In this document: one piece after another, positions 1 through 6,331 of the stretch
Position numbering within the stretch: position 1 is the stretch's first letter
Layout of the letters: the number at the start of each line of letters is the position of its first letter
From: Cyanobacteriota bacterium
GTDB lineage: Bacteria > Cyanobacteriota > Cyanobacteriia > Phormidesmidales > Phormidesmidaceae
Reading direction: 5' to 3'
Assembly (NCBI GenBank): GCA_027483425.1
Contig: JAIXUR010000608.1
Coordinates: 1 to 6,529 of the forward strand
DNA length: 6,529 bases
The notes under the pieces: generated by a model
What the model was told of the DNA's origin: nothing
What the model saw: the letters and a program-made list of their open reading frames with translations, nothing else
The model's database searches: none
Program-made: the position numbers and the translations under genes

Positions 1-24
1 GGGCACCCCTCCTAAGGAGGGGAG
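1..24. repeat. GC-rich palindromic repeat, left-edge copy
   Basis: CCCCTCCT (6-13) and AGGAGGGG (15-22) are inverted around a single A. The first 12 bases (GGGCACCCCTCC) are identical to 6311-6322, and the rest differs from that copy by one substitution and one indel. Both copies have the same orientation, so this is a dispersed repeat cut by the window edge. It has no T-run and is a poor candidate for an intrinsic terminator. Confidence 0.75.
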
Positions 25-65
25 GTGACCGACTTTTCCGTTGCGTGGGATTCCTTTAGGCTGAC

Positions 66-91
66 GTTGATGTAGCATCGCTGCGCTCAAC
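66..91. repeat. Hairpin repeat overlapping the exporter stop codon
   Basis: GTTGA (66-70) pairs with TCAAC (87-91), and GTAGC (72-76) pairs with GCTGC (80-84) with one G-T wobble, closing an ATC loop. The stop codon of the exporter (complement of 87-89) is inside the outer stem. The adjoining bases to about 110 encode the last residues VPYAECC and may belong to the same element. The hairpin could act as a 3' end or mRNA stabiliser; that role is inferred. Confidence 0.55.
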
Positions 92-1958
92 AGCATTCCG
101 CGTAGGGCACAGAACTGCCGCCCGAATTTGAGATCGCGCTTTGAATCTGGTACAGTGCGGCATACCGTTGCCCCAGACGCATCAGTTCGGCGTGGGTGCC
201 CTGCTCTAAAATGCGCCCCTGCTCCAGGTAGAGGATCTGGTCAGCGGAGACCGCCCCTTGCAGGTTGTGGGTGATCAAAAATGTGGTGCAGCCCTTGGTC
301 AGGCGTTCTAGGGCTTCGCTGACCGCCTGATCGTTTTCGTTGTCGAGGCCCACGGTAGGCTCGTCGAGAATGGCAATGGTGGCTTTGCGGACGGCGGCGC
401 GGGCGATCGCAATGCGCTGCCGCTGCCCCCCGGAAAGGGTCGCCCCCCGTTCGCCCATCAGGGTGTCGTAGCCGTCGGGCAGCGCCATGATGAAATCGTG
501 GGCATTGGCTAACTTGGCCGCCGCCTCAATCTCGGCATCGGTAGCCCCCAGGGCACCGTAGGCAATGTTGTCGCGCACGCTGACGGCAAACAGTACGCTG
601 TCTTGCAGCACAATGCTGACCTGGCGACGCAGCGACTCGACCTTGTACTCCCGCAGATCGTGGCCATCGATCAGAATATTGCCCTCGATCGGGTCATACA
701 GCCGCAGCAGCAGGCTGACCAGGGTAGACTTGCCACCCCCCGATGGCCCCACTAGGGCGATCCGCTGACCCGGCTTGGCCTCAAAGGAAAGGCCGTGGAG
801 AATGCGCTTGCTGGGTTCGTAGCCAAACACCACGTTGCGAAAGCTAACCTGGCCCGCGAGGCGAGGCGAGTCGATCGCCCCCCGCACATCCCGAATCTCT
901 GGCACCGTGTCCAGAATGTCGATGATGCGCTCACCGGAGGCGGTGGCCTTGGCGATCTGGGCCATGTGCTTGGCCAACTGCTTGGTGGGCCTAAAGGAGG
1001 TCTTCAGGTAGGTCATAAACACCAGCAGATCCCCCGGCGTTGCCCCCCCGGTGGTGACCAACTGCACCCCCCGCCACAGCACGACGGCAGTGGCCACCGC
1101 TACTAAAATCTCTACCGTGCGCTGCAACCCGGCGGAGAGCTGCTGGGTGCGGGCTACATCCTCTAGGCTCTTGGTGTTGTCGGTGGCAAACATGCCCTCC
1201 AGCATGCCTTCTAGCGACAGTGCCTGCACCACCTTGATGGCGTTGATCGCCTCGGAGGCGGTGGCCGCCATGGCCCCCTCCCGCTTGCGCTGCTGCCGCG
1301 CCACCTGATGAATCTGCTTGGTTAATTTTGTGGCCGTGAAGATAAACAGCGGGAACACCAGCAGCCCAATCAAGGCTAGCTGAGCATTCATCCAGAACAT
1401 CACCGCTACCATGCTGACCAGGGTCAGGGTATTGACAATCAGCGGTACGGCGGCGGTAATGATCACCTCCCGCAGGCGATCGATGTCGTTGATGATGCGG
1501 GTGATCAGGTCGCCGCTGCGGGCTTTGCTATGAAACGACAGGGAAAGCCGTTGCAGGTGGCCGTAAAGCTGAGCACGAATTTTGGCAATGATGCGGCTCG
1601 AGGCGATCGACAGGCTGACCAAGCTCATGTAAGAAGCCCCCGCCTTCAGCGCCGTCGCCAACACGATCGCCGCCGTCAACACCGTCAGCAACCACAGTTC
1701 TGGGATGTCGTTGAGAAACGGAATCGGTAGCGGCAACGCCGTGGACTCGGGCACAATAATATGATCAAAAATTAGCTTCAAGGGCCAAGGCTCTAGCAAC
1801 TGAGCCAAAATTTCACCCAGCAGCCCCACCCAGGCCAGGGTCAGCAAAAATTTTTCCTTGCGAACCTCAGGCCAAAACCGGGTCAAAATGCGACGCCAGC
1901 CAACAATGGTCGCCTTGGCCGTTGTTGGCCGTTTGCGTTTGATCAGCGCTGAACTCAT
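87..1958 (-). CDS. ABC exporter, fused membrane and ATPase domains (MsbA/PglK-like half-transporter)
   Basis: This protein should work as a homodimer in the cytoplasmic membrane, using ATP to flip or export a lipid, lipid-linked glycan or other amphiphile. The 623 residues match the usual single-chain half-exporter. Hydrophobic stretches near 38-60, 88-118, 165-188, 192-210 and 283-302 form an N-terminal membrane domain. The ATPase domain follows: Walker A GPSGGGKST at 404-412, Q-loop Q452, signature LSGGQ at 508-512, Walker B ending ILDEP with catalytic E533, and switch H564. All key residues are present, so it should be active. The D-loop reads VGLD (536-539) rather than the SALD common in exporters. 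The ATG at 1956-1958 has a GAGG ribosome site about 10 nt upstream. It is the last gene after four glycosyltransferases, which suggests a glycan or glycolipid cargo; that is inference. The final residues (VPYAECC) and the stop codon come from a repeat-like sequence. A peptide or drug exporter is possible, since substrate cannot be read from these motifs. Confidence 0.94.
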   Translation of the reverse strand: MSSALIKRKRPTTAKATIVGWRRILTRFWPEVRKEKFLLTLAWVGLLGEILAQLLEPWPLKLIFDHIIVPESTALPLPIPFLNDIPELWLLTVLTAAIVLATALKAGASYMSLVSLSIASSRIIAKIRAQLYGHLQRLSLSFHSKARSGDLITRIINDIDRLREVIITAAVPLIVNTLTLVSMVAVMFWMNAQLALIGLLVFPLFIFTATKLTKQIHQVARQQRKREGAMAATASEAINAIKVVQALSLEGMLEGMFATDNTKSLEDVARTQQLSAGLQRTVEILVAVATAVVLWRGVQLVTTGGATPGDLLVFMTYLKTSFRPTKQLAKHMAQIAKATASGERIIDILDTVPEIRDVRGAIDSPRLAGQVSFRNVVFGYEPSKRILHGLSFEAKPGQRIALVGPSGGGKSTLVSLLLRLYDPIEGNILIDGHDLREYKVESLRRQVSIVLQDSVLFAVSVRDNIAYGALGATDAEIEAAAKLANAHDFIMALPDGYDTLMGERGATLSGGQRQRIAIARAAVRKATIAILDEPTVGLDNENDQAVSEALERLTKGCTTFLITHNLQGAVSADQILYLEQGRILEQGTHAELMRLGQRYAALYQIQSAISNSGGSSVPYAECC

Positions 1959-1983
1959 GCGGGGAAATCCTCAACGGGAATCT

Positions 1984-2002
1984 GGGTTTAGGGTTTAGGG
2001 TT
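1984..2002. repeat. GGGTTTA tandem repeat (2.7 units)
   Basis: Two full GGGTTTA units (1984-1990, 1991-1997) and a partial third sit between the exporter start and the larger heptamer array. The 7-nt period equals that of the neighbouring array, which suggests a shared origin by slippage. Heptanucleotide tandem repeats (STRR sequences) are known in cyanobacteria. Confidence 0.8.
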
Positions 2003-2011
2003 GTGATGCAC

Positions 2012-2067
2012 GGTTAGCGGTTAGCGGTTAGCGGTTAGCGGTTGGCGGTTGGCGGTTGGCGGTTGAC
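2012..2067. repeat. Heptanucleotide tandem array, 8 units in two variants
   Basis: Eight contiguous 7-bp units read as four GGTTAGC (2012-2039), three GGTTGGC (2040-2060) and one GGTTGAC (2061-2067). The variants are grouped rather than mixed, as expected when a mutated unit is copied by replication slippage. The array lies in the 176-bp gap between the family 4 glycosyltransferase and the exporter, 54 bp before the exporter ATG, so length changes could alter the exporter leader. Confidence 0.92.
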
Positions 2068-2104
2068 AGGATGCCTTGGGTCTGACGCCGTTCACCGCCA
2101 ACCG
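2053..2104 (-). other. Potential stem-loop between heptamer array and inverted partner
   Basis: CGGTTGGCGGT (2053-2063) is the exact reverse complement of ACCGCCAACCG (2094-2104), giving an 11-bp GC-rich stem with a 30-nt loop. The same right arm can also pair with the units at 2046-2056 and 2039-2049, so several registers are possible. It follows the stop codon of the family 4 glycosyltransferase by about 30 nt and could mark its mRNA 3' end, although no T-run follows the stem. Confidence 0.55.
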
Positions 2105-2125
2105 CGCACCGTTCACCACCAACCG
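2088..2125. repeat. Tandem 17-bp direct repeat
   Basis: CCGTTCACCGCCAACCG (2088-2104) recurs at 2109-2125 with a single G-to-A change, at a 21-bp period. Both copies contain the complement of the heptamer unit (CCAACC), so they appear to be inverted, expanded relatives of the array at 2012-2067. Confidence 0.8.
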
Positions 2126-2134
2126 TTTCCCCCC

Positions 2135-3367
2135 TTAGCTCGCCACTGCGGTCAGTTGCGATGGTTCAGAACCGGCCACAGGCCAACGCGATAGCACCAT
2201 CTGATATACCTTCTGCCAGTTCTGCTGTTCCACCCCAGGGGCTAAGGCTTGCAGCACCTTTTGCCGTGCCGCCAGCCCCAGCCGGTGGCGAAAGTCGGGC
2301 GCGTCCACCAGGCAACTGAGCGCCGCTGCCAGGGCCTCACTAGACGCCGGGGGCACCAGCAGGGCATCTTCCTCGTGGTCGAGAATCTCGCCGATCGCAT
2401 CCACCGGAGTACCGACAATGGCGCGGGCCGCCAGCATCGCCTCTAGCAGCGTGTTGGGGCAGCCGTCGTGGATGGAGGGGATGGCAAAAATATCCATGTG
2501 GGGCAGGTAGGCCAGGGCCTCGGTGCGGCTGACTTTGCCGGTGATCACTAGGCAATCGCCCAGCCCGCTGGCGGCCACCTCTTGCTCCCAGTAGACCCGC
2601 TCTTTTTCCACAAAGTCGCCCACTAGCAGCAGGGTAATGTCGGCCTGGGCGTTAAGCAGCTTGCAGGCGTCGAGCAGGTATTCCAGCCCCTTCTTATCGC
2701 GAAAGTTGCCCGACGAGCCAATCACCGTGCCCCGCAGTCGCTCCACCAGGGCAGGCTGGGGCAGCGTCTCAAAGTCGATGGGGGTAATAGAGTTCCAAAA
2801 CGCCGACGATTTTGTGCGAATCGAGGGCACCAGCACCCTGGCCCGGTGCATCAGGTCTTGGCTGACGAAGGTGACCCAGTCGGAGTTGGCCAAGGTCCAG
2901 CTGATCTGGCTGAGCTGTTGGGGGCTAAACAGATGTTTTTGCAGATCAGCCCCGCGAATGCTGTTGATCACCGGCAGGTCATTTTCCTGGGCCAACAGCG
3001 TGGTTAAAAAGCCCATTTCATTGATGAAAAAGGCGTGGAGCAGGTCAAAACGGTACTGGGTGTGGAGGGCGGCGAGCTGGTCGTAGAGGTCGCAGAGGTA
3101 GTCTTGCTCCTTGGCCATGGGCGATCGCACCGCCGCCTTCAGTCGGTGCACCGTCACCCCATTGACGGTAGAGGTTTGGCAGCTCGACCGCCGAAACAGT
3201 CCCGCCTCGGCCTCAGATTTTTCGTCCCGAAACACGGCCCGAAACACAGCGACATGCACATCAAATCCTAGGGAAATTAGCATCTGGGAAATGCGAAATA
3301 CTGACTCGCCTACACCCCCCACATCCGGGGGAAATTCCAAGGTGGTCATACAAATTCGTAGCGTCAT
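2135..3367 (-). CDS. Family 4 glycosyltransferase (GT-B fold)
   Basis: A cytoplasmic or membrane-associated enzyme expected to move a sugar from a nucleotide donor to a glycan or lipid acceptor, retaining the anomeric configuration as known for this family. Numbering is from the chosen start (410 residues). A glycine-rich acceptor loop, PPDVGGVG, lies at 13-20. The C-terminal Rossmann domain opens with GSSGNFRDKKG at 217-227, holding the basic residues (R223, K226) that normally contact the donor phosphates. The E-x7-E motif reads DGCPNTLLE (301-309), with Asp in place of the first Glu. The open frame extends 16 codons further upstream to 3415, but I chose the ATG at 3365-3367: a TGAGG ribosome site lies 8 nt before it, the conserved TLRICMTTLEFPP strand begins there, and the extension is partly encoded by a palindromic repeat. 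It lies 189 bp after the GT2 gene and 176 bp before the exporter. The sugar and acceptor are unknown. Confidence 0.92.
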   Translation of the reverse strand: MTLRICMTTLEFPPDVGGVGESVFRISQMLISLGFDVHVAVFRAVFRDEKSEAEAGLFRRSSCQTSTVNGVTVHRLKAAVRSPMAKEQDYLCDLYDQLAALHTQYRFDLLHAFFINEMGFLTTLLAQENDLPVINSIRGADLQKHLFSPQQLSQISWTLANSDWVTFVSQDLMHRARVLVPSIRTKSSAFWNSITPIDFETLPQPALVERLRGTVIGSSGNFRDKKGLEYLLDACKLLNAQADITLLLVGDFVEKERVYWEQEVAASGLGDCLVITGKVSRTEALAYLPHMDIFAIPSIHDGCPNTLLEAMLAARAIVGTPVDAIGEILDHEEDALLVPPASSEALAAALSCLVDAPDFRHRLGLAARQKVLQALAPGVEQQNWQKVYQMVLSRWPVAGSEPSQLTAVAS

Positions 3368-3375
3368 CAGTTCAT

Positions 3376-3380
3376 CCTCA
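3376..3380 (-). promoter_or_regulatory. Ribosome binding site deciding the family 4 glycosyltransferase start
   Basis: The minus strand reads TGAGG here, 8 nt before the ATG at 3365-3367. The alternative upstream ATG at 3413-3415 lies inside a palindromic repeat. This site is the main reason for choosing the shorter protein. Confidence 0.75.
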
Positions 3381-3392
3381 ACTATGGGGAAA

Positions 3393-3458
3393 AGATCCCA
3401 GGGTTCTTTACTCAATGCCAGAGATTTTGGCCTGTCCGCTAGCAGAACCCTGGGATCT
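3393..3458. repeat. 66-bp palindromic element, copy 1
   Basis: AGATCCCAGGGTTCT (3393-3407) and AGAACCCTGGGATCT (3444-3458) are perfect 15-bp inverted arms around a 36-nt centre. The element ends 12 nt upstream of the ribosome site of the family 4 glycosyltransferase, so in the mRNA leader it would form a strong hairpin just before the translation start. There is no T-run on either side, so a standard intrinsic terminator is unlikely. It could be a REP-like or small mobile element. Confidence 0.93.
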
Positions 3459-3483
3459 GCTGCTGTGACTGATCTGCCGGGCG

Positions 3484-3549
3484 AGATCCCAGGGTTCTTT
3501 GCTCAATGCCAGAGATTTTTGTCTGTCCACTAGCAGAACCCTGGGATCT
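3484..3549. repeat. 66-bp palindromic element, copy 2
   Basis: The arms at 3484-3498 and 3535-3549 are identical to those of copy 1, with all 30 arm bases conserved, while the 36-nt centre differs at 4 positions. It is in the same orientation, 91 bp from copy 1, with 25 bp of unrelated sequence between. It begins 7 bp after the stop of the family 2 glycosyltransferase. Together the two copies fill 132 of the 189 bp between the genes. Confidence 0.93.
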
Positions 3550-3556
3550 ACTTGCC

Positions 3557-4723
3557 TCAGGCCGCAATTTTGTCTCGGATATTAGCTTTCACCGGAGAGC
3601 TATCGGGTACCGCACCCGAAGCTCGCTTCGTTACCAACACCTTGGCTTTGTGGCTACGGTGACGCTGATAGAAGAAATCATTGAGCCACTGTTCCAAGCC
3701 ATTGAGAAGCTGCTCCAACCCGGCATGGCCGCGCCCAAAGGTGAGCCGCTGCACCAGGGGCTTTACCAGTAGCTCTCGCCGCCGATTGCCGATAATTCGG
3801 TAGCGTTTTTTGAAGTAAGAATCCTCCGCTAAGTTCCATTTTTGTCTCAGGTGATCGAGGCTGGCCCGATCCCATGCATTACACCAGCGCACCATAAAGT
3901 AGGGCAGGTCGTACCATTTAAAATCGGGCAGGGGGTTGGTGCCAAACAGTTCCTCCAGCCCCTTTTTGTTTTCGGCAATACCCACAGTGTCGGTGGTGAC
4001 AACGGCCTCTCGCTCGCAGTAGATATTGCCCCCCGACTCTTTCACCGACAGGCAAAAGTCGATGTGCTCTCGCGTGGCCAACATGCCTTCATCCAACAAG
4101 CCCACTTTGGCAAAGACATCGGTGCGGGCCATCAGGCAGTGGAACTCCACATAGTCGCACTGGGTACGGTGCATTTGGTCTTGCACCTGGGCGATCGCTT
4201 GGCCGGTCAAATAGGCCTCCTGCCGCAGCCGCCGCTTCACCCGGCCATCGGGCTTCACATCGTTGAGAATGTAGGTGGCCCCGCCCGCGTTGTGGATCAC
4301 GCCCAGCTCCGGTTTGCCAATGCAGGTCAACGGGCCAACCACTTCAGCCCCAGTTTCTTCTGCACAGGTCACCAACTGCGTCAGCCAGCCCGGCTCTACC
4401 ACCACGTCATTTTCAAGGAAAACCACATACTGCGCCTTGGCCTCTTTCAACACCTGGCGCAGGCCCACATTTCTAGCCTGGTTGGGCGAAATGTAGTAGT
4501 CGGTGCGAACCAACGTAAAGCCTTTTTCCTTGGCCTGAGCATTCAGGTAATTCCGAATAATGGGCGGGGTACACACATCCACATACACCAAATCAAAGGG
4601 ATAGTGAGTGTTGCGATAGACGCTTTCTAAAGATGCCTGGGTATGACTAAACCGCTCCCTCGGGCCAACCACAATGGTGACCTTCGGCATAGTTTTAGAT
4701 CTCATATCAGAGTCAACTATCAT
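3557..4723 (-). CDS. Family 2 glycosyltransferase (GT-A fold)
   Basis: A probable inverting glycosyltransferase of the type that builds polysaccharide or glycolipid chains. The first beta strand, VTIVVGPRERF (15-25), starts the nucleotide-binding fold. ISPNQARNVGL (78-88) matches the conserved region with the RN pair. FLENDVVVEPGWL (102-114) is the metal-binding segment, reading END where relatives usually have NND or DxD. GLLDEGMLATREHIDFCL (208-225) matches the family's GxFDExF...EDxDxxxR block; E219 and D222 fit the acidic pair that includes the catalytic base. The region after about 265 is less conserved and has no clear membrane helix. The ATG at 4721-4723 has a strong AGGAGA ribosome site (complement of 4731-4736) 7 nt upstream. 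Internal Met7 and Met12 are weaker choices, although the fold begins right after Met12. A 66-bp palindromic element begins 7 bp past the stop codon. The donor sugar cannot be assigned. Confidence 0.93.
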   Translation of the reverse strand: MIVDSDMRSKTMPKVTIVVGPRERFSHTQASLESVYRNTHYPFDLVYVDVCTPPIIRNYLNAQAKEKGFTLVRTDYYISPNQARNVGLRQVLKEAKAQYVVFLENDVVVEPGWLTQLVTCAEETGAEVVGPLTCIGKPELGVIHNAGGATYILNDVKPDGRVKRRLRQEAYLTGQAIAQVQDQMHRTQCDYVEFHCLMARTDVFAKVGLLDEGMLATREHIDFCLSVKESGGNIYCEREAVVTTDTVGIAENKKGLEELFGTNPLPDFKWYDLPYFMVRWCNAWDRASLDHLRQKWNLAEDSYFKKRYRIIGNRRRELLVKPLVQRLTFGRGHAGLEQLLNGLEQWLNDFFYQRHRSHKAKVLVTKRASGAVPDSSPVKANIRDKIAA

Positions 4724-4730
4724 CGTTTTA

Positions 4731-4736
4731 TCTCCT
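4731..4736 (-). promoter_or_regulatory. Ribosome binding site of the family 2 glycosyltransferase
   Basis: AGGAGA on the minus strand, 7 nt before the ATG at 4721-4723. It favours the first Met over Met7 and Met12, which have weaker upstream matches. Confidence 0.75.
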
Positions 4737-4764
4737 GCTTATCCGTCAAAAAATCTCGCCATAG

Positions 4765-4788
4765 GGTGAACAATTCCCACCATTCACC
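4765..4788. other. Small imperfect stem-loop
   Basis: GGTGAA (4765-4770) pairs with TTCACC (4783-4788) across a 12-nt loop, in the 96-bp gap between two glycosyltransferase genes. On the minus strand a T6 run follows, but only after about 10 further bases, so it is at best a weak terminator. It may be a decayed relative of the hairpin at 4814-4837, which has a similar TAGGGTG beginning. Confidence 0.3.
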
Positions 4789-4813
4789 TCTGCTCTAAAA
4801 GATCAACCCGTAG

Positions 4814-4837
4814 GGTGCATTAGCGAAGCAATGCACC
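4814..4837. repeat. GGTGCATT/AATGCACC hairpin overlapping a gene end
   Basis: GGTGCATT (4814-4821) and AATGCACC (4830-4837) are exact 8-bp inverted arms, and the bases between them (AGCGAAGC) can add a GC/GC inner stem with a GAA loop. The stop codon of the 434-residue glycosyltransferase (complement of 4820-4822) and its last five codons lie inside. It resembles the small palindromes common in cyanobacterial intergenic DNA (from recall) and may act as a 3' processing or termination structure. Confidence 0.75.
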
Positions 4838-6124
4838 TGTGACAGACAGCTCATTCCTGGGAGCAGCTTTAGCAGAATTAGCCTGCTCACTGACATCTTG
4901 AGCTGTTGCCACAACTCGTCCTGCGGCGGTATGGGCTTTTGGGTCACCCGTAAGCAGCTGCTGCAATTTCATCGCCGCCTGCTGAGCACCATCCAGATGG
5001 AAACCATGGGTTTTATAGGGCTTCCCAAAGGCACTTAAAATGTGCTCTATCAGCGGCTCTGGAGCCAAGTCGTACTCAGTCAACACAGTGAGAATGCCTA
5101 GCTTTTCTAGTTTGCGGGCGCGCAAACTTTGCTCCCCCGATTGGTCTTCCGATGGCGAGGGATAGATCAGCGATCGCACCCCCGTCTTCAGCACATTCAT
5201 CGTCGTGTTGTAGCCCCCCAGGCTAATCGACAGATCGGCCCGCTTGAGGTAATCCATCAACCGGGGCGTAAAGCGGCGCACCACCAGATTGGGGGTATCC
5301 GCCGCTATGGCCTGAAGCGTTACTAGATCCGCCTCGGGTAGGTAGGGCCCAGTAAAGGCGTAGATTTTATGGGGAATAATCTGGGCCAGGGTAGGGGCGA
5401 TGGATGCGATCGCCCTGAGCAGCCCATACCCATAGCGACCACCGCCCACACTCACCACAATGCTCGACTCTAGCTGGCTCAAATAATGGCGATCCTCACC
5501 GTCCAGCGACAGCGACTTAGCCTTTGACTGGGTCACATAGCCGGTGTAAAACACCTCAGGATTCAGCTCATTTAGACTAGGGAAGTTTTCCTCTAGCCGC
5601 TGCAACTGCGCGTCAGAGTGATACAAAATCAGGTCGTAGTAGCGGTTGATCCAGGTGCAGGTTCTGGCCTGTTTTTTGGCCCGTAGCTGGTCAGACATTT
5701 CCTGGGTCATGATGATGTCCCGCAGGCAGCACACCACCTTGGTGGGGTAAGCCGAGGCTTCAATATGCTGTAGCAGTGGAATCAACTCAAACCGCAGTGT
5801 GTGTTTACTGAACGGAAACCCCTCGGTAATCAAGCAGTCGGGCTGAATCTCGTCAAAGGTCGCTAAAAGTAAGGCTAGGCGCTGTTCTTGAACCTTTTCT
5901 AGAGACTGAGATGCCTCCACGACCTTGAGCACTGGCCCTTCCATGTATAGCCCCGGTAGGTGAATCTCGTTCACCCCGTCAGGCAGCTCAAACCCCGGCA
6001 CCACCTCCCCACCGTGGACAAAATACACCTCAAATTGCTGGGCTAAACTGCGGACAATTTCGGTGCTTCGCACCAGGTGGCCAATGCCCGCTAGATGCTG
6101 GCTATAGAACATGATTTTTTTCAT
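4820..6124 (-). CDS. MurG-like predicted glycosyltransferase (GT-B fold)
   Basis: A predicted GT-B glycosyltransferase resembling MurG/family 28 and the COG4671 'predicted glycosyltransferase' group; this assignment is from recall of motifs, not a search. The N-terminal domain has HLAGIGHLVRS (10-20), the GxGH loop. The C-terminal donor-binding domain has SVGGGRYG (225-232), SLGGYNTTMNVLKTG (301-315) and PSPSEDQSGEQ (322-332), which match the glycine-rich loops and nucleotide-sugar contacts of this fold. There is no signal peptide or membrane segment, so action at the cytoplasmic face is likely. The ATG at 6122-6124 has an AGAGG ribosome site 5 nt upstream. Residues after about 391 (roughly 43) are low in complexity and go beyond the end of the related upstream protein. 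The last codons, G-A-L-L-R-stop, lie inside a palindromic repeat. The upstream partial gene looks like a tandem paralogue. Confidence 0.9.
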   Translation of the reverse strand: MKKIMFYSQHLAGIGHLVRSTEIVRSLAQQFEVYFVHGGEVVPGFELPDGVNEIHLPGLYMEGPVLKVVEASQSLEKVQEQRLALLLATFDEIQPDCLITEGFPFSKHTLRFELIPLLQHIEASAYPTKVVCCLRDIIMTQEMSDQLRAKKQARTCTWINRYYDLILYHSDAQLQRLEENFPSLNELNPEVFYTGYVTQSKAKSLSLDGEDRHYLSQLESSIVVSVGGGRYGYGLLRAIASIAPTLAQIIPHKIYAFTGPYLPEADLVTLQAIAADTPNLVVRRFTPRLMDYLKRADLSISLGGYNTTMNVLKTGVRSLIYPSPSEDQSGEQSLRARKLEKLGILTVLTEYDLAPEPLIEHILSAFGKPYKTHGFHLDGAQQAAMKLQQLLTGDPKAHTAAGRVVATAQDVSEQANSAKAAPRNELSVTGALLR

Positions 6125-6208
6125 AGAGTCCTCTTAGAACGTTGCTCAGGAGCTGAATATCTAACTGGATTGAGCAAGGGATAGACTGGTCAAACCTGGA
6201 GTATTCAT

Positions 6209-6224
6209 CCCCTCCTAGGAGGGG
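6209..6224. repeat. Perfect 16-bp GC-rich palindrome
   Basis: CCCCTCCTAGGAGGGG is its own reverse complement. It is the left outer end of the inverted-repeat unit and is related to the sequences at 6-22 and 6316-6331. Confidence 0.85.
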
Positions 6225-6331
6225 CAGGGGTGGGTCAATCTCAGTCTTTGAAAACCTATTCCCCGGTAATAACTTATTGGTGAATGCCGTGTTGACCCAC
6301 CCCACCCTTCGGGCACCCCTCCGAGGAGGGG
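6209..6331. repeat. Inverted-repeat, MITE-like unit between two glycosyltransferase genes
   Basis: The left part has a perfect 16-bp palindrome (6209-6224) followed by GGGGTGGGTCAA (6227-6238). The right part has the exact complement TTGACCCACCCC (6292-6303), then a CCCTTCGGG mini-hairpin (6305-6313) and a second near-perfect palindrome (6316-6331). The inverted ends enclose 53 bp with no coding potential. This nested layout fits a non-autonomous repeat or two inverted insertions of one small element. I saw no clear target-site duplication. Confidence 0.6.

Noticed and set aside
795..1308. Plus-strand frames of 85-103 codons inside the exporter gene
   Set aside because: They overlap the exporter's membrane and linker coding region and show no domain or plausible ribosome site.
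1984..2067. CRISPR array or telomere-like sequence
   Set aside because: The 7-bp units are contiguous with no spacers, and GGGTTTA resembling plant telomere repeats is best explained as a short slippage product in a bacterial intergenic region.
3393..3549. Paired intrinsic terminators after the family 2 glycosyltransferase
   Set aside because: The stems are strong, but neither strand has a T-run next to them and the 36-nt loops are too long for a typical intrinsic terminator.
3842..4630. Long plus-strand open frame (262 codons)
   Set aside because: It is fully antisense to the family 2 glycosyltransferase, whose motifs are clear. The translation shows no recognisable fold, and GC-rich codons commonly leave the opposite strand open.
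6158..6193. Possible promoter on the minus strand: TTGACC (6188-6193) and TAGATA (6158-6163)
   Set aside because: The spacing is 24 bp, well outside the usual 16-18, so I do not call it.
6102..6305. Minus-strand 67-codon frame upstream of the MurG-like gene
   Set aside because: It runs through both inverted repeats, overlaps the start of the real gene in another frame and has no family resemblance.
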